DNA of 64,000 nt, from assembly GCA_013112545.1 (NCBI GenBank), contig JABFGJ010000006.1:62001-126000 (forward strand), read 5' to 3'. Position numbers and translations under genes: made by a program. Of this stretch, positions 44,177 to 53,675 are shown in pieces; positions within the stretch are counted from its first letter, which is position 1; every line of letters starts with the position of its first letter. Origin of the DNA: Bacteroidota bacterium (lineage in GTDB: Bacteria > Bacteroidota > Bacteroidia > Flavobacteriales_E > Vicingaceae). The notes beneath the pieces were generated by a model. That model was not told the origin of the DNA and searched no databases. It saw only the letters and a program-made list of their open reading frames with translations.

Positions 44177-45844
44177 TTGGATAACAAAGCTTGTATTGAC
44201 GTCCTTTTAATAGAGAGTATAGAAAGTGACGCATTAGTTATTGGGGAGCTTCTTGATTCTTCTGTTTTTGTCTCTTATAACATTTTTCATGTTTCAAGTT
44301 TAAAAGAATCCATTGCTTTTTTATCAAATAACACGATAGATATTATCTTAGTTGATTTGTTTCTAGACGATAGTTTTGGAATTCACACATTTGATAACTT
44401 ATTTAAACAATTTCCTAATTTACCATTCATCGCTTTAACTGATATTGATGATGATGCAATTGGAAGAAGCGCTGTCAAAAGAGGGGCTCAAGATTATATT
44501 GTAAAATCTATCTTAGAAACCAATTTATTAAATAGAGCCATTTTTCACTCCATAGAAAGAAAGCAAACTGAGGAAGAACTCAGAAAAAGTGAAGAAAAAT
44601 ACCGCGAACTCTTTTTGCGCTCTAAAGATGCAATCTATATGTCAACAGTAGAGGGAGACTTTATTGATATTAACCCCGCAGGTTTGGCACTTTTTGGATA
44701 TGCTTTAGATGATTTAAGAACATTAAAAGTAAAAGATCTATATGTAAATGAAAGAGATCGAATTCAATTAATTGAAGAGTTAAATACTAAAGGTGAAGTT
44801 GAAGATTATGAAATCGTTTTAGTTAAAAAGGATAAAGCTACTCGATTGCATTGCCTTTTAACAACTTTAGTCATTTATGACAATAATAATCAAGTTATCG
44901 GTTTTCAAGGAATTATAAAAGATTTTACTGAGAAAAAGAATGCTGAGGATGCATTAGTAAAAAGTTTGCAAGATTTAGATCAAGCCAACAAAGAACTAAA
45001 TTATTTAAATGCCACTCTTGAAGAAAAAGTTGTTCAGCGGACTCTAGAATTAAAAAAGAAAATGGCCATAGTTGCCAACCAAAACAAAGCCATTAACGAG
45101 AGCATCAATTACGCAAAAAGAATTCAGGCTTCAATCTTACCTGATGGCGAAAAAATAAAAAAATACCTTCCAAATTCATTTATTTACTACCGACCTAAAG
45201 ACATTGTTAGTGGTGATTTTTATTGGTTTGACGAACTCGATGGCAATCCTATGTTTGCAGTTGTTGATTGTACTGGCCACGGTGTGCCTGGAGCGTTTAT
45301 GTCAATTATTGGATATACTCAATTGAATGAAATCATTGGGCACATGAAAATAACTACACCAGGAAAAGTTTTAAAAGAGTTAGACAAACGAGTAAGAATT
45401 GCTCTGAAACAGAACTCAGGAATAGAAAGCAACAGTAAAGATGGAATGGAGCTTGGTTTAATTTCTATTGATTATGAAAATAACCTAGTTCATTTCTCTG
45501 GTGCAATGCGTCCCATGTACTTTGTCAGAAATGGTGAGTTAAGCATCTTAAAAGGTGACAAGTTTTCTATTGGAGGAACTTCACTTCGAAGCAAAAATTT
45601 TACTACACACACAATTCAAGTTAAAAAAGGAGATAGTATCTATTTATTCTCTGATGGTTATCCAGACCAATTTGGTGGAGGATATGGCAAAAAATTTATG
45701 ACCAAGAATGTTGTAGCTATGGTCACTAAAATTGCTCATTTAGAAATGGCAGAACAAGGAAAAATTGTAAAATCGACTATTATGACTTGGATGGAAAACG
45801 AAGACCAAATAGACGATATTTTATTTGCGGGTATTAAGTTTTAG
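44177..45844 (+). CDS. Response regulator with PAS domain and SpoIIE-type phosphatase
   Basis: The 555-residue protein has a receiver domain (about 7-125, phosphoacceptor D in IILVDLFLDD), a PAS domain (about 138-258, KYRELFLRSKDAIYMS), a coiled coil (about 262-310), and a PP2C/SpoIIE phosphatase (about 330-555: SGDFYWFDE, VVDCTGHGVPGAFMS, SDGYPDQFGG). It probably dephosphorylates a serine on an anti-sigma-antagonist type target after phosphorelay or PAS input. The start is TTG; no in-frame ATG fits. It ends by overlapping the convergent HPRT-Adk gene by four bases. Confidence 0.85.
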   Translation: MDNKACIDVLLIESIESDALVIGELLDSSVFVSYNIFHVSSLKESIAFLSNNTIDIILVDLFLDDSFGIHTFDNLFKQFPNLPFIALTDIDDDAIGRSAVKRGAQDYIVKSILETNLLNRAIFHSIERKQTEEELRKSEEKYRELFLRSKDAIYMSTVEGDFIDINPAGLALFGYALDDLRTLKVKDLYVNERDRIQLIEELNTKGEVEDYEIVLVKKDKATRLHCLLTTLVIYDNNNQVIGFQGIIKDFTEKKNAEDALVKSLQDLDQANKELNYLNATLEEKVVQRTLELKKKMAIVANQNKAINESINYAKRIQASILPDGEKIKKYLPNSFIYYRPKDIVSGDFYWFDELDGNPMFAVVDCTGHGVPGAFMSIIGYTQLNEIIGHMKITTPGKVLKELDKRVRIALKQNSGIESNSKDGMELGLISIDYENNLVHFSGAMRPMYFVRNGELSILKGDKFSIGGTSLRSKNFTTHTIQVKKGDSIYLFSDGYPDQFGGGYGKKFMTKNVVAMVTKIAHLEMAEQGKIVKSTIMTWMENEDQIDDILFAGIKF

Positions 45845-46971
45845 GCATTTAAAACTTGAGATAAACGCTCAAAAACTTGATCAATTCCTCCAATTCCATT
45901 TATTCGATGATACTTCGATTGTTTATCGTAATATTTTTTTAATGGTGCTGTTTTCTTATTGTAAGTCATAATTCTATTAAAGATAATAGACTCATTTTTA
46001 TCATCTTCTCTTCCAGAATCTTGACCTCTTTGAATTATACGTGCAACTAGCTCTTCATCATCTACTTCCAGCGACAACATAAAATCAATTTCAGTATCAT
46101 GGTTTTGCAGTAAATTATCTAAAGCTTGTGCTTGCGCCGTTGTTCTAGGAAATCCATCAAATATAAACCCATTAGAGCTTTTATTATTTTTAATGCAATT
46201 CTCTATCATTCCAATCACCACTTTATCAGGAACTAACTCACCTTTGTTCATGAATGATTTTGCCAAAATCCCTAAGTCAGAATTCTGCTGAATTTCATTT
46301 CTCAATATATCTCCAGTTGACAAATGGATTAGGTTGTATTTTTCTTTTAGTTTTAGAGCTTGAGTACCTTTACCTGCTCCTGGAGGGCCAAATAAAACTA
46401 TATTCATTTGTTCAATTTCTTTTTTTATGCTAGTCTTTTCAGACAAAACATATAGTTGATTTAAATTTCTTCCTAAACCGTCATAATCAAGACCATATCC
46501 AACAACAAAGTCCGGTTTAATTTCTAATGCTACATAATCTATAGCTATTTTTTTAGTATATACATCTGGCTTAAACAATAAGGTTGCAACCGAAACAGTT
46601 TGGGCGCCCATATTATTTATGATATTGATAACTGCTTCTATTGTGTTTCCAGTATCAACTATATCTTCTAAAATGATGACATGTCTTCCTCTCAAGTTAT
46701 TATCTAAGCCAAGTAGTTGACGGATGTTGCCACTACTTTGCGTACCTTGATACGAGGCCACTTTTACAAAAGATATTTCGCAATCAAAATCTATTTTTTT
46801 TAATAGGTCGGCAGCAAAATAAAAACAACCATTCAAAACCCCAACAAAAATGGGCTTCTTTCCAATATAATCAATGTGCAACTTTGCAGCTAAATCAGTG
46901 ATTGCGCGATCAATTGTTTCCTCCGATATATAAGGCTCAAATACCTTATCGTAAATTTTAATTAGTTCCAA
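45841..46971 (-). CDS. Hypoxanthine phosphoribosyltransferase-adenylate kinase fusion
   Basis: Residues 1-180 are an HPRT: LNGCFYFAADLL and the PRPP loop VIILEDIVDTGNT (E102, D103). Residues 189-376 are adenylate kinase: P-loop GPPGAGKGT (195-203), LSTGDILR, GFPRT, and RGQDSGREDD (a shortened lid form). Fusion of the two purine enzymes is known in Bacteroidota. HPRT makes IMP/GMP from free bases; Adk balances AMP, ADP and ATP. It lies between a signalling gene and purKE, which also serve purine synthesis. Confidence 0.93.
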   Translation of the reverse strand: MELIKIYDKVFEPYISEETIDRAITDLAAKLHIDYIGKKPIFVGVLNGCFYFAADLLKKIDFDCEISFVKVASYQGTQSSGNIRQLLGLDNNLRGRHVIILEDIVDTGNTIEAVINIINNMGAQTVSVATLLFKPDVYTKKIAIDYVALEIKPDFVVGYGLDYDGLGRNLNQLYVLSEKTSIKKEIEQMNIVLFGPPGAGKGTQALKLKEKYNLIHLSTGDILRNEIQQNSDLGILAKSFMNKGELVPDKVVIGMIENCIKNNKSSNGFIFDGFPRTTAQAQALDNLLQNHDTEIDFMLSLEVDDEELVARIIQRGQDSGREDDKNESIIFNRIMTYNKKTAPLKKYYDKQSKYHRINGIGGIDQVFERLSQVLNA

Positions 46972-47041
46972 GCTAGCTAAATGTTCTTTTTTATGGCTGC
47001 CAAATTAACGATTAATCACTTAAATAAGAGCCGCTCTAAAG

Positions 47042-47072
47042 TTTATTCTATAAATATTCAAGTGTATCTTTG
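47042..47072 (+). promoter_or_regulatory. Promoter of purK-purE
   Basis: TATCTTTG (47065-47072) matches the -7 consensus, and TTTA (47042-47045), one base from the -33 TTTG, lies 19 bases upstream. The ATG of purK is 28 bases after the -7 element. Confidence 0.55.
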
Positions 47073-47099
47073 TTGACTAATTATTTTTTAAAAAAACCT

Positions 47100-48245
47100 A
47101 TGAGTAATATCCATTCTTCAAACTTTAAAATAGGAATGCTTGGCGGTGGCCAACTTGGAAGAATGACCTTACAAGAAGCATACAATCTTAATTTACACAT
47201 TGATGTTTTAGATCCTTCTGAAAATGCCCCTTGTAAAACCTTAGCAAATCAATTTGTAGTTGGAGATTTTAAAGATTACCAAACAGTATTGAACTTTGGA
47301 AAAGATAAAAATGTATTGACGATAGAATTTGAAGACGTAAATTCAGACGCTCTTGCTGATTTAGAAAAAATGGGTGTTAAGGTTTTCCCTCAATCAAGAG
47401 TTTTAAAAATTATACAAGATAAGGGGCTTCAAAAAGAGTTTTACAAACAACATCAAATCCCTTCAAGTCCTTTTGAATTAATAAACAATCTCTCTGAAAT
47501 TAAAAACTCTAAACTTGATTTTCCAATCTTTCAAAAACTAAGAACTTCAGGTTATGACGGCTATGGAGTGCAGAAATTAAATTCAAAAAACGAGCTTGAT
47601 AAAGCCTTTGACAAACCAAGTGTTCTAGAGTCTGCAGTCAATCTTAATAAAGAACTTTCTGTAATTGTTGCTAGAAACGAACAAGGTGAGTGTAAGCACT
47701 TCCCTTTGGTCGAATTGGAATTTAATCCAACAGCTAACATGGTGGAATTTTTATTTTCTCCTGCAAATGTATCAGCTGAAATTGAAAGTCAAGCATACGA
47801 ACTGGCGCATAAAGTCATAGAAAAACTGGACATGGTTGGTATTTTAGCTGTAGAAATGTTTTTAGACCAAAGTGGAAATTTAATGGTTAATGAAATTGCC
47901 CCAAGAGCCCATAATAGTGGACATCAGAGCATAGAAGGGAATTATACTTCACAGTTTGGACAACATTTAAGGTCGATTTTGAGTCTCCCTTTAGGTGATA
48001 CGAACATTATTCTTCCTTCAGTAATGGTAAATTTACTTGGCGAAAAAGGCGCTAATGGAGAAGCTGTTTATGAGGGCATGGATGAAATTTTAAAGATTCC
48101 CGGAGTTTATCCGCATTTATATGGAAAAGAAATGGTAAAGCCTTTTCGAAAAATGGGACACATAACTATCGTTCATAAAGAAATGGCCGAAGCAAAAAAA
48201 ATAGCACAAAAAGTAAAACAAATAATTAAGGCAAAAGCAAAATAA
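47100..48245 (+). CDS. purK: 5-(carboxyamino)imidazole ribonucleotide synthase
   Basis: The ATP-grasp protein of 381 residues begins, after a short lead, FKIGMLGGGQLGRM. It carries the family pattern TIEFEDVN, RTSGYDGYGVQ, and VNEIAPRAHNSGH with metal ligands. PurK carboxylates AIR with ATP and bicarbonate in de novo purine synthesis. A TTG reading could add ten residues, but the promoter overlaps that region, so ATG 47100 is used. The purE gene follows one base later. Confidence 0.95.
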   Translation: MSNIHSSNFKIGMLGGGQLGRMTLQEAYNLNLHIDVLDPSENAPCKTLANQFVVGDFKDYQTVLNFGKDKNVLTIEFEDVNSDALADLEKMGVKVFPQSRVLKIIQDKGLQKEFYKQHQIPSSPFELINNLSEIKNSKLDFPIFQKLRTSGYDGYGVQKLNSKNELDKAFDKPSVLESAVNLNKELSVIVARNEQGECKHFPLVELEFNPTANMVEFLFSPANVSAEIESQAYELAHKVIEKLDMVGILAVEMFLDQSGNLMVNEIAPRAHNSGHQSIEGNYTSQFGQHLRSILSLPLGDTNIILPSVMVNLLGEKGANGEAVYEGMDEILKIPGVYPHLYGKEMVKPFRKMGHITIVHKEMAEAKKIAQKVKQIIKAKAK

Positions 48246-48246
48246 A

Positions 48247-48738
48247 ATGGCAGCAAAAATTGGAATTATCATGGGAAGCATTTCTGACTTAAACGTTATG
48301 AATGAAGCTAAGACATTTTTAATCGAACAGGGAATTGATTTTGAAATTGAAATTGTTTCAGCCCATAGAACACCTGAAAAGATGTTGGATTATGCAAGAA
48401 ATGCGGCTAACAAAGGACTAAAAGTAATCATTGCTGCTGCTGGTGGAGCAGCACATTTACCCGGAATGGTAGCTGCCTCAACCATTTTGCCAGTTATTGG
48501 TGTTCCTATAAAATCTAGTAACTCCATTGATGGATGGGACTCTGTTTTATCAATTTTGCAAATGCCAGGTGGAGTGCCTGTAGCTACAGTAGCTCTAAAC
48601 GGTGCAAAAAATGCGGCTATTTTGGCTGCTCAAATTTTAGCAACTTCTGATGATGCAATCGCAACAAAACTCAATCAATACAAAACTGACTTAATCGCAA
48701 AAGTTGCCGAAATGAATAGTCAATTAAAAAATGCTTAA
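48247..48738 (+). CDS. purE: N5-carboxyaminoimidazole ribonucleotide mutase
   Basis: The 163-residue protein has MGSISDLNVM (phosphate-binding loop), VSAHRTPEKML with the catalytic histidine, and AAAGGAAHLPGMVAA. This is the class I PurE that converts N5-CAIR to CAIR, the step after PurK. It shares the operon with purK and overlaps the next gene by eight bases. Confidence 0.96.
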   Translation: MAAKIGIIMGSISDLNVMNEAKTFLIEQGIDFEIEIVSAHRTPEKMLDYARNAANKGLKVIIAAAGGAAHLPGMVAASTILPVIGVPIKSSNSIDGWDSVLSILQMPGGVPVATVALNGAKNAAILAAQILATSDDAIATKLNQYKTDLIAKVAEMNSQLKNA

Positions 48739-49495
48739 GCTTTTTAAGATTAGCTTCATTTTAATAATTAGCCCTTTTTTAGCTCAGGGTCAGGCATTAG
48801 ACACTACTTACGCTCCTATTCCACAAAAAAATTATTTTAAACAAATTCATGTAGGGTTCAGTGTAGGAATAAGCATGCCTATGGGTTCTTTTTCAAACAA
48901 GAATAACGAGGTTAATAATGCTGCCTTTGCTAAAACTGGCTTCAACTACAATATGATTGATGCTGGTTATCGAATGGGTAAAACCTTAGGAGTTTGCGCT
49001 TCTTATATTAATGTAAATAATGAACTTTCTGTAAAAGATTTAATCCAACGAATTAATCAAAATAACGCTATTAAATTTGTTCATGGTCAGTCGGGAGACT
49101 ATCAAATGAATGGATTAATACTTGGGCTTTTAGTTTCCAAAAAAGACAGAATTATTGACCTCGATTTAAAATTTATGGGTGGAATATCTAATGTCTATAT
49201 CCCTCAGTTAGTCTTAGATTATAAAAATGCAAGTACTAACGAAGTTGAAACTATTCGCTATAAGCCTATAAACAAAAATACATTTGGCGTTGGATTGAGT
49301 GCTGGATTTAGAGTTCACATTACTCAACACTTAGATTTTATGTGTCACGGTAATTACTTGATTTTTCAAAATACTTTTGATAGACAAGTTGAGTCGGTTC
49401 AAGGAGTTTCCATTGAAAAAACGAAACTCAATTATGAAGTTTTTAATTTGAATATAGGAATTGCCTATCGGTTTTTAAATGACAAAAGACTTTAA
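48731..49495 (+). CDS. Putative outer-membrane beta-barrel protein
   Basis: The 254-residue protein has a signal peptide (MLKLFKISFILIISPFLAQG) and alternating amphipathic strands ending in aromatic residues (VHVGFSVGISM-like, GLILGLLVS, FGVGLSAGFRVH, NIGIAYRFL), as in small outer-membrane porin-like barrels of Bacteroidota. Function unknown. It overlaps purE by eight bases, so it is in the same transcript though not linked to purines. Confidence 0.68.
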   Translation: MLKLFKISFILIISPFLAQGQALDTTYAPIPQKNYFKQIHVGFSVGISMPMGSFSNKNNEVNNAAFAKTGFNYNMIDAGYRMGKTLGVCASYINVNNELSVKDLIQRINQNNAIKFVHGQSGDYQMNGLILGLLVSKKDRIIDLDLKFMGGISNVYIPQLVLDYKNASTNEVETIRYKPINKNTFGVGLSAGFRVHITQHLDFMCHGNYLIFQNTFDRQVESVQGVSIEKTKLNYEVFNLNIGIAYRFLNDKRL

Positions 49496-49496
49496 C

Positions 49497-50459
49497 ATGC
49501 CAATTGATTCTACTTTATACTCGGCAGAAAAAATTAGTGCAGCCGCAACAGTGATTAGTCCTTTTGTTCATCGAACTCCAGTTTTAAGTAGCAGCGCAAT
49601 CAATGAACTCGCTGCATGTGAGATTTTCTTCAAGTGTGAGAATTTTCAAAAAGTTGGAGCATTTAAAATGCGTGGTGCAAGTTATGCCATCCAAAAATTA
49701 TCAGAAAAACAAAAACAATTTGGAGTTATAACGCATTCATCAGGAAATCATGCTCAAGCAGTGGCACTAGCGGCCAAGCTTTTAAACTTAAAAGCCTATA
49801 TCGTAATGCCAAACAATGCGCCTAAAGTAAAAGTAGCTGCAGTAGAATCGTATGGTGGAGTTATCCGTTTTTGTGAAGCCAATATTGATTCAAGGCAAAG
49901 AACTGTAGATGAAATTATGAGCCAAACTAATGCATTTTTCATTCCTCCTTTTGATCATGTGGATATCATCATCGGTCAAGCAACTTGTACTAAAGAATTA
50001 ATTGAAGAAAAAGAAGATTTGGATATGCTAATTTGTCCAGTTGGCGGCGGAGGATTACTCGGTGGCACTATCCTATCTGCCCATTTTTTTGGAAAGAATA
50101 TTCCTGTTTATGCTGGTGAACCAGAAGGTGCATCTGATGCTTATGAATCGTTAAAAACTGGAAAAAGACTGAACAATTTAACTACCAATACCATTGCTGA
50201 TGGATTGCTAACACCTTTGGGTAAACTCAACTATGAACTTATAAAAGATGGTGTAAATCAAATATTGTTAGTTAATGACTTGGAAATAAAGGCAGCTATG
50301 CAATTAATTTGGGAGCGCATGAAAATAATAGTAGAACCATCAGCTGCAGTTCCATTAGCTAGTATTCTGAAAAACAAAGCACTTTTTAAAGGCAAAAAAA
50401 TTGGCTTAATACTCTCTGGTGGAAATGTAGATCTCAATTCTTTTTTCTCAAGGATTTGA
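49497..50459 (+). CDS. PLP-dependent threonine dehydratase / serine racemase-like enzyme
   Basis: The 320-residue fold-type II enzyme binds PLP through the Lys in GAFKMRGAS, holds SSGNHAQAVA for the substrate, and GGGGLLGG for the phosphate. The single catalytic domain without an ACT domain fits catabolic threonine dehydratase or serine racemase; the two cannot be separated by sequence here. ATG 49497, after the stop of the barrel gene, is chosen over an upstream one that overlaps. Its 3' end overlaps the small ribbon-helix-helix gene on the other strand. Confidence 0.9.
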   Translation: MPIDSTLYSAEKISAAATVISPFVHRTPVLSSSAINELAACEIFFKCENFQKVGAFKMRGASYAIQKLSEKQKQFGVITHSSGNHAQAVALAAKLLNLKAYIVMPNNAPKVKVAAVESYGGVIRFCEANIDSRQRTVDEIMSQTNAFFIPPFDHVDIIIGQATCTKELIEEKEDLDMLICPVGGGGLLGGTILSAHFFGKNIPVYAGEPEGASDAYESLKTGKRLNNLTTNTIADGLLTPLGKLNYELIKDGVNQILLVNDLEIKAAMQLIWERMKIIVEPSAAVPLASILKNKALFKGKKIGLILSGGNVDLNSFFSRI

Positions 50460-50615
50460 CTTCGGCTTTTTTAACCTTCCCTCCTTTTTTAAATACTGCG
50501 TAATTATCCACTCTAGCTGACCATTAGTACTTCTAAATTCATCAGCTGCCCATTTCTCAACAGCTTTTAAAACTTCAGGGTCTAACCTTAAGGCAAATGC
50601 TTTTTTCTTAGCCAT
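50448..50615 (-). CDS. Arc-like ribbon-helix-helix protein
   Basis: The 55-residue protein reads MAKKKAFALRLDPEVLKAVE, then a helix pair WAADEFRSTNGQLEWIITQ, the ribbon-helix-helix pattern (KAFALRLD is the DNA-contacting strand). Its stop lies 12 bases inside the end of the convergent dehydratase gene. It is the last gene of a three-gene unit with 50619-50771 and the SPFH gene, the starts being four or so bases apart. A direct repeat upstream of the SPFH gene could be its operator. Confidence 0.85.
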   Translation of the reverse strand: MAKKKAFALRLDPEVLKAVEKWAADEFRSTNGQLEWIITQYLKKEGRLKKPKSNP

Positions 50616-50618
50616 AGG

Positions 50619-50771
50619 CTAGCGATTTTTCTCCATTAAAACAACCATTACTCCACCCTGCACCGCAACAGATAATGCTCTCCAACCTTCGCGAGCCATG
50701 CTATTCATCCGCTCTTCAAAAGAAGATTCCTTTTCAAAAACGCCTTTCTTTATAATTTTATATTGATTCAT
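50619..50771 (-). CDS. Small DUF4177-like protein
   Basis: The 50-residue frame reads MNQYKIIKKGVFEKESSFEE, then EGWRALSVAVQGGVMVVLMEK. The strand-helix-strand layout with EGWR resembles DUF4177-type small proteins of about 50 residues. It starts three bases downstream of the SPFH gene's stop and ends three bases before the Arc-like gene's start, so all three genes are co-transcribed. Function unknown. Confidence 0.7.
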   Translation of the reverse strand: MNQYKIIKKGVFEKESSFEERMNSMAREGWRALSVAVQGGVMVVLMEKNR

Positions 50772-50774
50772 GTC

Positions 50775-51626
50775 TTAATGATTTAATGTTCCAGTATTTA
50801 TAACAGGTGAAGCATCTTTATCGGCACATAGCACGGTTAATAAGTTGCTAACCATAGCTGCTTTTTTGTCTTCATCTAGGTTTACTATTTCACGCTTATT
50901 TAGTTGGTTAATAGCCTCTTCAACCATCCAAACTGCACCTTCAACAATTTTCATTCTCGCTGCAACAATTGCTGTAGCTTGTTGTCTTCTTAGCATGGCA
51001 CTAGCTATTTCAGAAGCATAAGCCAAATAGCCAATTCTTGCCTCTAATACTTCTATTCCTGCAATAGCTAAACGCTCTGAAACTTCTCTTTCTAAATTGG
51101 TATTCACTTCTTCCATTCCACTTCTCAATGTTATCTCTGCATCATTATCAAAATTGTCATAAGCATACATATTAGCAAGTTTACGAACGGCAGCATCTGT
51201 TTGCACGCGAACAAAGTTTTCATAAATATCTACATCAAATGCAGCCTTGTATGTTTCTTTAACTCGCCATACTAAAATAACACTGATGTTGATTGGATTC
51301 CCCAATTTGTCATTGACTTTCAGTCTTTCACTGTCAAAGTTTCTCGCTCTTAGCGAAATCTTTTTTCGCACATAAAAAGGATTAACCCAATAAAAACCAT
51401 GAGTTCTCACAGTTCCTTTGTATTCACCAAAAAGGGTCATAACTCTAGAGCCATTGGGATATACGAAGAAAAAACCAATGCTCAAAAAAAGTGCGAACAA
51501 CAATACTAAGGTGAAGATGGGGCTTCTTAGCCCAATAAAACCAAATAGGCTAATAGCAAATAAAACTAGGATTACGCTTAACATCACGTATCCAGATGTG
51601 GGGTTCATTACTTTCTCTTTATTCAT
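50775..51626 (-). CDS. SPFH/band-7 membrane protein
   Basis: The 283-residue protein has two N-terminal membrane segments (about 12-32 and 36-56) and an SPFH domain (about 75-240) with RTHGFYWVNPF, SARNFDSERLKVND-type strand, and ISVILVWRV; a helical stretch follows (ASAMLRRQQATAIVAARMKI). SPFH proteins form membrane microdomain scaffolds or associate with proteases. It is the first gene of the three-gene unit with two small proteins. Confidence 0.88.
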   Translation of the reverse strand: MNKEKVMNPTSGYVMLSVILVLFAISLFGFIGLRSPIFTLVLLFALFLSIGFFFVYPNGSRVMTLFGEYKGTVRTHGFYWVNPFYVRKKISLRARNFDSERLKVNDKLGNPINISVILVWRVKETYKAAFDVDIYENFVRVQTDAAVRKLANMYAYDNFDNDAEITLRSGMEEVNTNLEREVSERLAIAGIEVLEARIGYLAYASEIASAMLRRQQATAIVAARMKIVEGAVWMVEEAINQLNKREIVNLDEDKKAAMVSNLLTVLCADKDASPVINTGTLNH

Positions 51627-51640
51627 AATTAAAAATTTAG

Positions 51641-51659
51641 ATTGATATCATATTGATAT
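51641..51659. promoter_or_regulatory. Direct repeat upstream of the SPFH operon
   Basis: ATTGATAT occurs at 51641-51648 and 51652-51659, an 11-base step of about one helical turn, 14 bases upstream of the SPFH start codon. Ribbon-helix-helix proteins often bind such spaced repeats, so it may be the operator for the Arc-like gene of this operon. AT-rich chance similarity is possible. Confidence 0.35.
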
Positions 51660-51720
51660 AACAATAATACTAATTTTTTTGATATTATAAATCCTAATTT
51701 CGTTTTTTCAAGAAAAAATT

Positions 51721-52158
51721 ATGAAAGAGATCGATTTAACAAAATTTAAACATGTTACTGAAGTGAAAGTGAGGTTCATGGACATAGACGCCCTTCAGCA
51801 TGTAAATAATGCGAGGTATCTTAATTTTTTGGAAGAAGCTAGAATTAGTTACAGCCAAGACATTTTGAACTTATTTTCTAAAGTAAATCAATTTAACATA
51901 TTGGTTGCTCGTATAGAAATTGATTATATGCGACCAATTTTTTATAATACTACAGTAAAAATTTACACAAGAGTTCAAAAAATAGGTACTAAGAGTTTTG
52001 TTTTTGAAAGTGTGATTTGTGTTGTCAAAGAAGAGGAAAAACTAGAAATCGTTTCTCGTGCCTTGCAAACTCTTGTCTGCTTTGACCCAAAAACCAATAA
52101 GACAGTAATGGTAAGTGATGAAATTAGAAATGCCATTGAGAAATATGAAAGTAACTAG
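51721..52158 (+). CDS. Acyl-CoA thioesterase (hotdog fold)
   Basis: The 145-residue protein has the 4HBT signature FMDIDALQHVNNARYLNFLEEAR (Asp catalytic) and the following hotdog strands. Length fits the YbgC/FadM group. It hydrolyses acyl-CoA esters; substrate unknown. It is a single gene; the repeat array begins 40 bases after it. Confidence 0.9.
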   Translation: MKEIDLTKFKHVTEVKVRFMDIDALQHVNNARYLNFLEEARISYSQDILNLFSKVNQFNILVARIEIDYMRPIFYNTTVKIYTRVQKIGTKSFVFESVICVVKEEEKLEIVSRALQTLVCFDPKTNKTVMVSDEIRNAIEKYESN

Positions 52159-52198
52159 AAAAAGGTTCTTGCTAGCAAGATAAAGCTACCCAATCTTT

Positions 52199-53180
52199 CT
52201 CCCGCAGATTGCACGGATTAACGCTGATAATGATTATAACAACCCAAATTTGATAAGCAAAAAAATCTGCGAAGGTTTGCGGGATTAGAGGAAAACATTC
52301 AAACAATATATCTCCCGCAGATTGCACGGATTAACGCTGATAATGATTACAATAGCACATGTTTGATTAACATAAAATTCTGCGAAGATTTGTGGGATTA
52401 GAGGGAAACTTTTCAAACTTATTTTTCTCCCGCAGATTGCACGGATTAACGCTGATAATGATTATAATAGCACATGTTTGATTAACATAAAATTCTGCGA
52501 AGATTTGCGGGATTAGCTTAAAAACATTCAAACAATATATCTCCCGCAGATTGCACGGATTAACGCTGATAATGATTACAACAACCCAAATTTGATAAGC
52601 AAAAAATTCTGAAAAGATTTACGAGATTAACGGGAAAATATTCAAACAATATATCTCCCGCAGATTACACGGATTAACGCTAATAATGATTACAATAGCC
52701 CATGTTTGATTAACATAAAATTCTGCGAAGATTTGCGGGATTAGCGGGAAAACTTTCAAACAATATATCTCCCGCAGATTGCACAGATTAACGCTGATAA
52801 TGATAACAATAGCACATGTTTGATTAACATAAAATTCTGCGAAGGTTTGCGGGATTAGCTTAAAAACATTCAAACAATATATCTCCCGCAGATTGCACGG
52901 ATTAACGCTAAAAATGATTACAACAACCCAAATTTGATAAGCAAAAAAATCTGCGAAGATTTGCGGGATTAGAGGAAAACATTCAAACAATCTTTCTCCC
53001 GCAGATTGCACGGATTAACGCTGATAATGATTACAACAAACCAAATTTGATTAACAAAAAAATCTGCGAAGATTTGCGGGATTAGCGGGAAAACTTTCAA
53101 ACAATATATCTCCCGCAGATTGCACGGATTAACGCTGATAATGATTACAATAGCACATGTTTGATTAACATAAAATCCAA
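52199..53180. repeat. Nine-copy ~114-bp direct repeat array
   Basis: Units start with CTCCCGCAGATTGCACGGATT near 52199, 52311, 52428, 52540, 52654, 52769, 52882, 52996 and 53109 (steps of 112-117). The second half of each unit carries TCTGCGAAGATTTGCGGGATTAG, whose TGCGGG end is the complement of the CCCGCA start, so each unit can fold on itself. Two middle types alternate: 'caacccaaatttgataagc' and 'atagcacatgtttgattaac'. No gene is credible inside; frames read from it are repeat artefacts. Confidence 0.95.
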
Positions 53181-53284
53181 TTCAGTTATCATTGTTGTTT
53201 TACTGAAAAAATTTATATTATTCTTTTTTGCATCAACTACAATAGTTAATTTTAGATTATTCATTCCCAAACCAATAAAAAAGA

Positions 53285-53662
53285 ATGACAGAAAATGAAA
53301 TTTCATATATAATCAGAGGAGCAATATATAATGTTTACAATGAACTAGGGCCAGGTTTACTAGAATCTGTATATCAAATGGCTTTAATGCAAGAGTTAAT
53401 GAAACATGAATTACGCATAGAACGTGAAGTTCCAATTCCTGTTTATTACGACAATGAAAAGTTAGAGCTAGGCTTTCGCTTAGATTTATTAATTGATAAA
53501 AAGGTAATTATAGAGATTAAGTCTGTTGAGAATTTAGCCGAAGTTCATCATAAACAAGTATTAACCTATCTAAAACTTACCAAAATAAAGCTAGGTATAT
53601 TGGTTAACTTCAATGTTGCAGATATTAATTCGGGTATATTTAGAAAAGTCAATAAGCTTTAA
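53285..53662 (+). CDS. GxxExxY family protein inside a repeat array
   Basis: The 125-residue protein has GLLESVY (GxxExxY, about 25-31) and a PD-(D/E)xK-like core LGFRLDLLIDKKVIIEIKSV (D and E-x-K), as in a nuclease fold. It has about 30-40 percent similarity by eye to the one at 19756. The gene lies in the middle of the repeat array (nine units before, three after, the first of the latter decayed). In Bacteroidota such genes are often seen next to CCCGCAGATT-type repeats, suggesting they act as one element. Confidence 0.88.
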   Translation: MTENEISYIIRGAIYNVYNELGPGLLESVYQMALMQELMKHELRIEREVPIPVYYDNEKLELGFRLDLLIDKKVIIEIKSVENLAEVHHKQVLTYLKLTKIKLGILVNFNVADINSGIFRKVNKL

Positions 53663-53675
53663 TCTTCTTATTATT

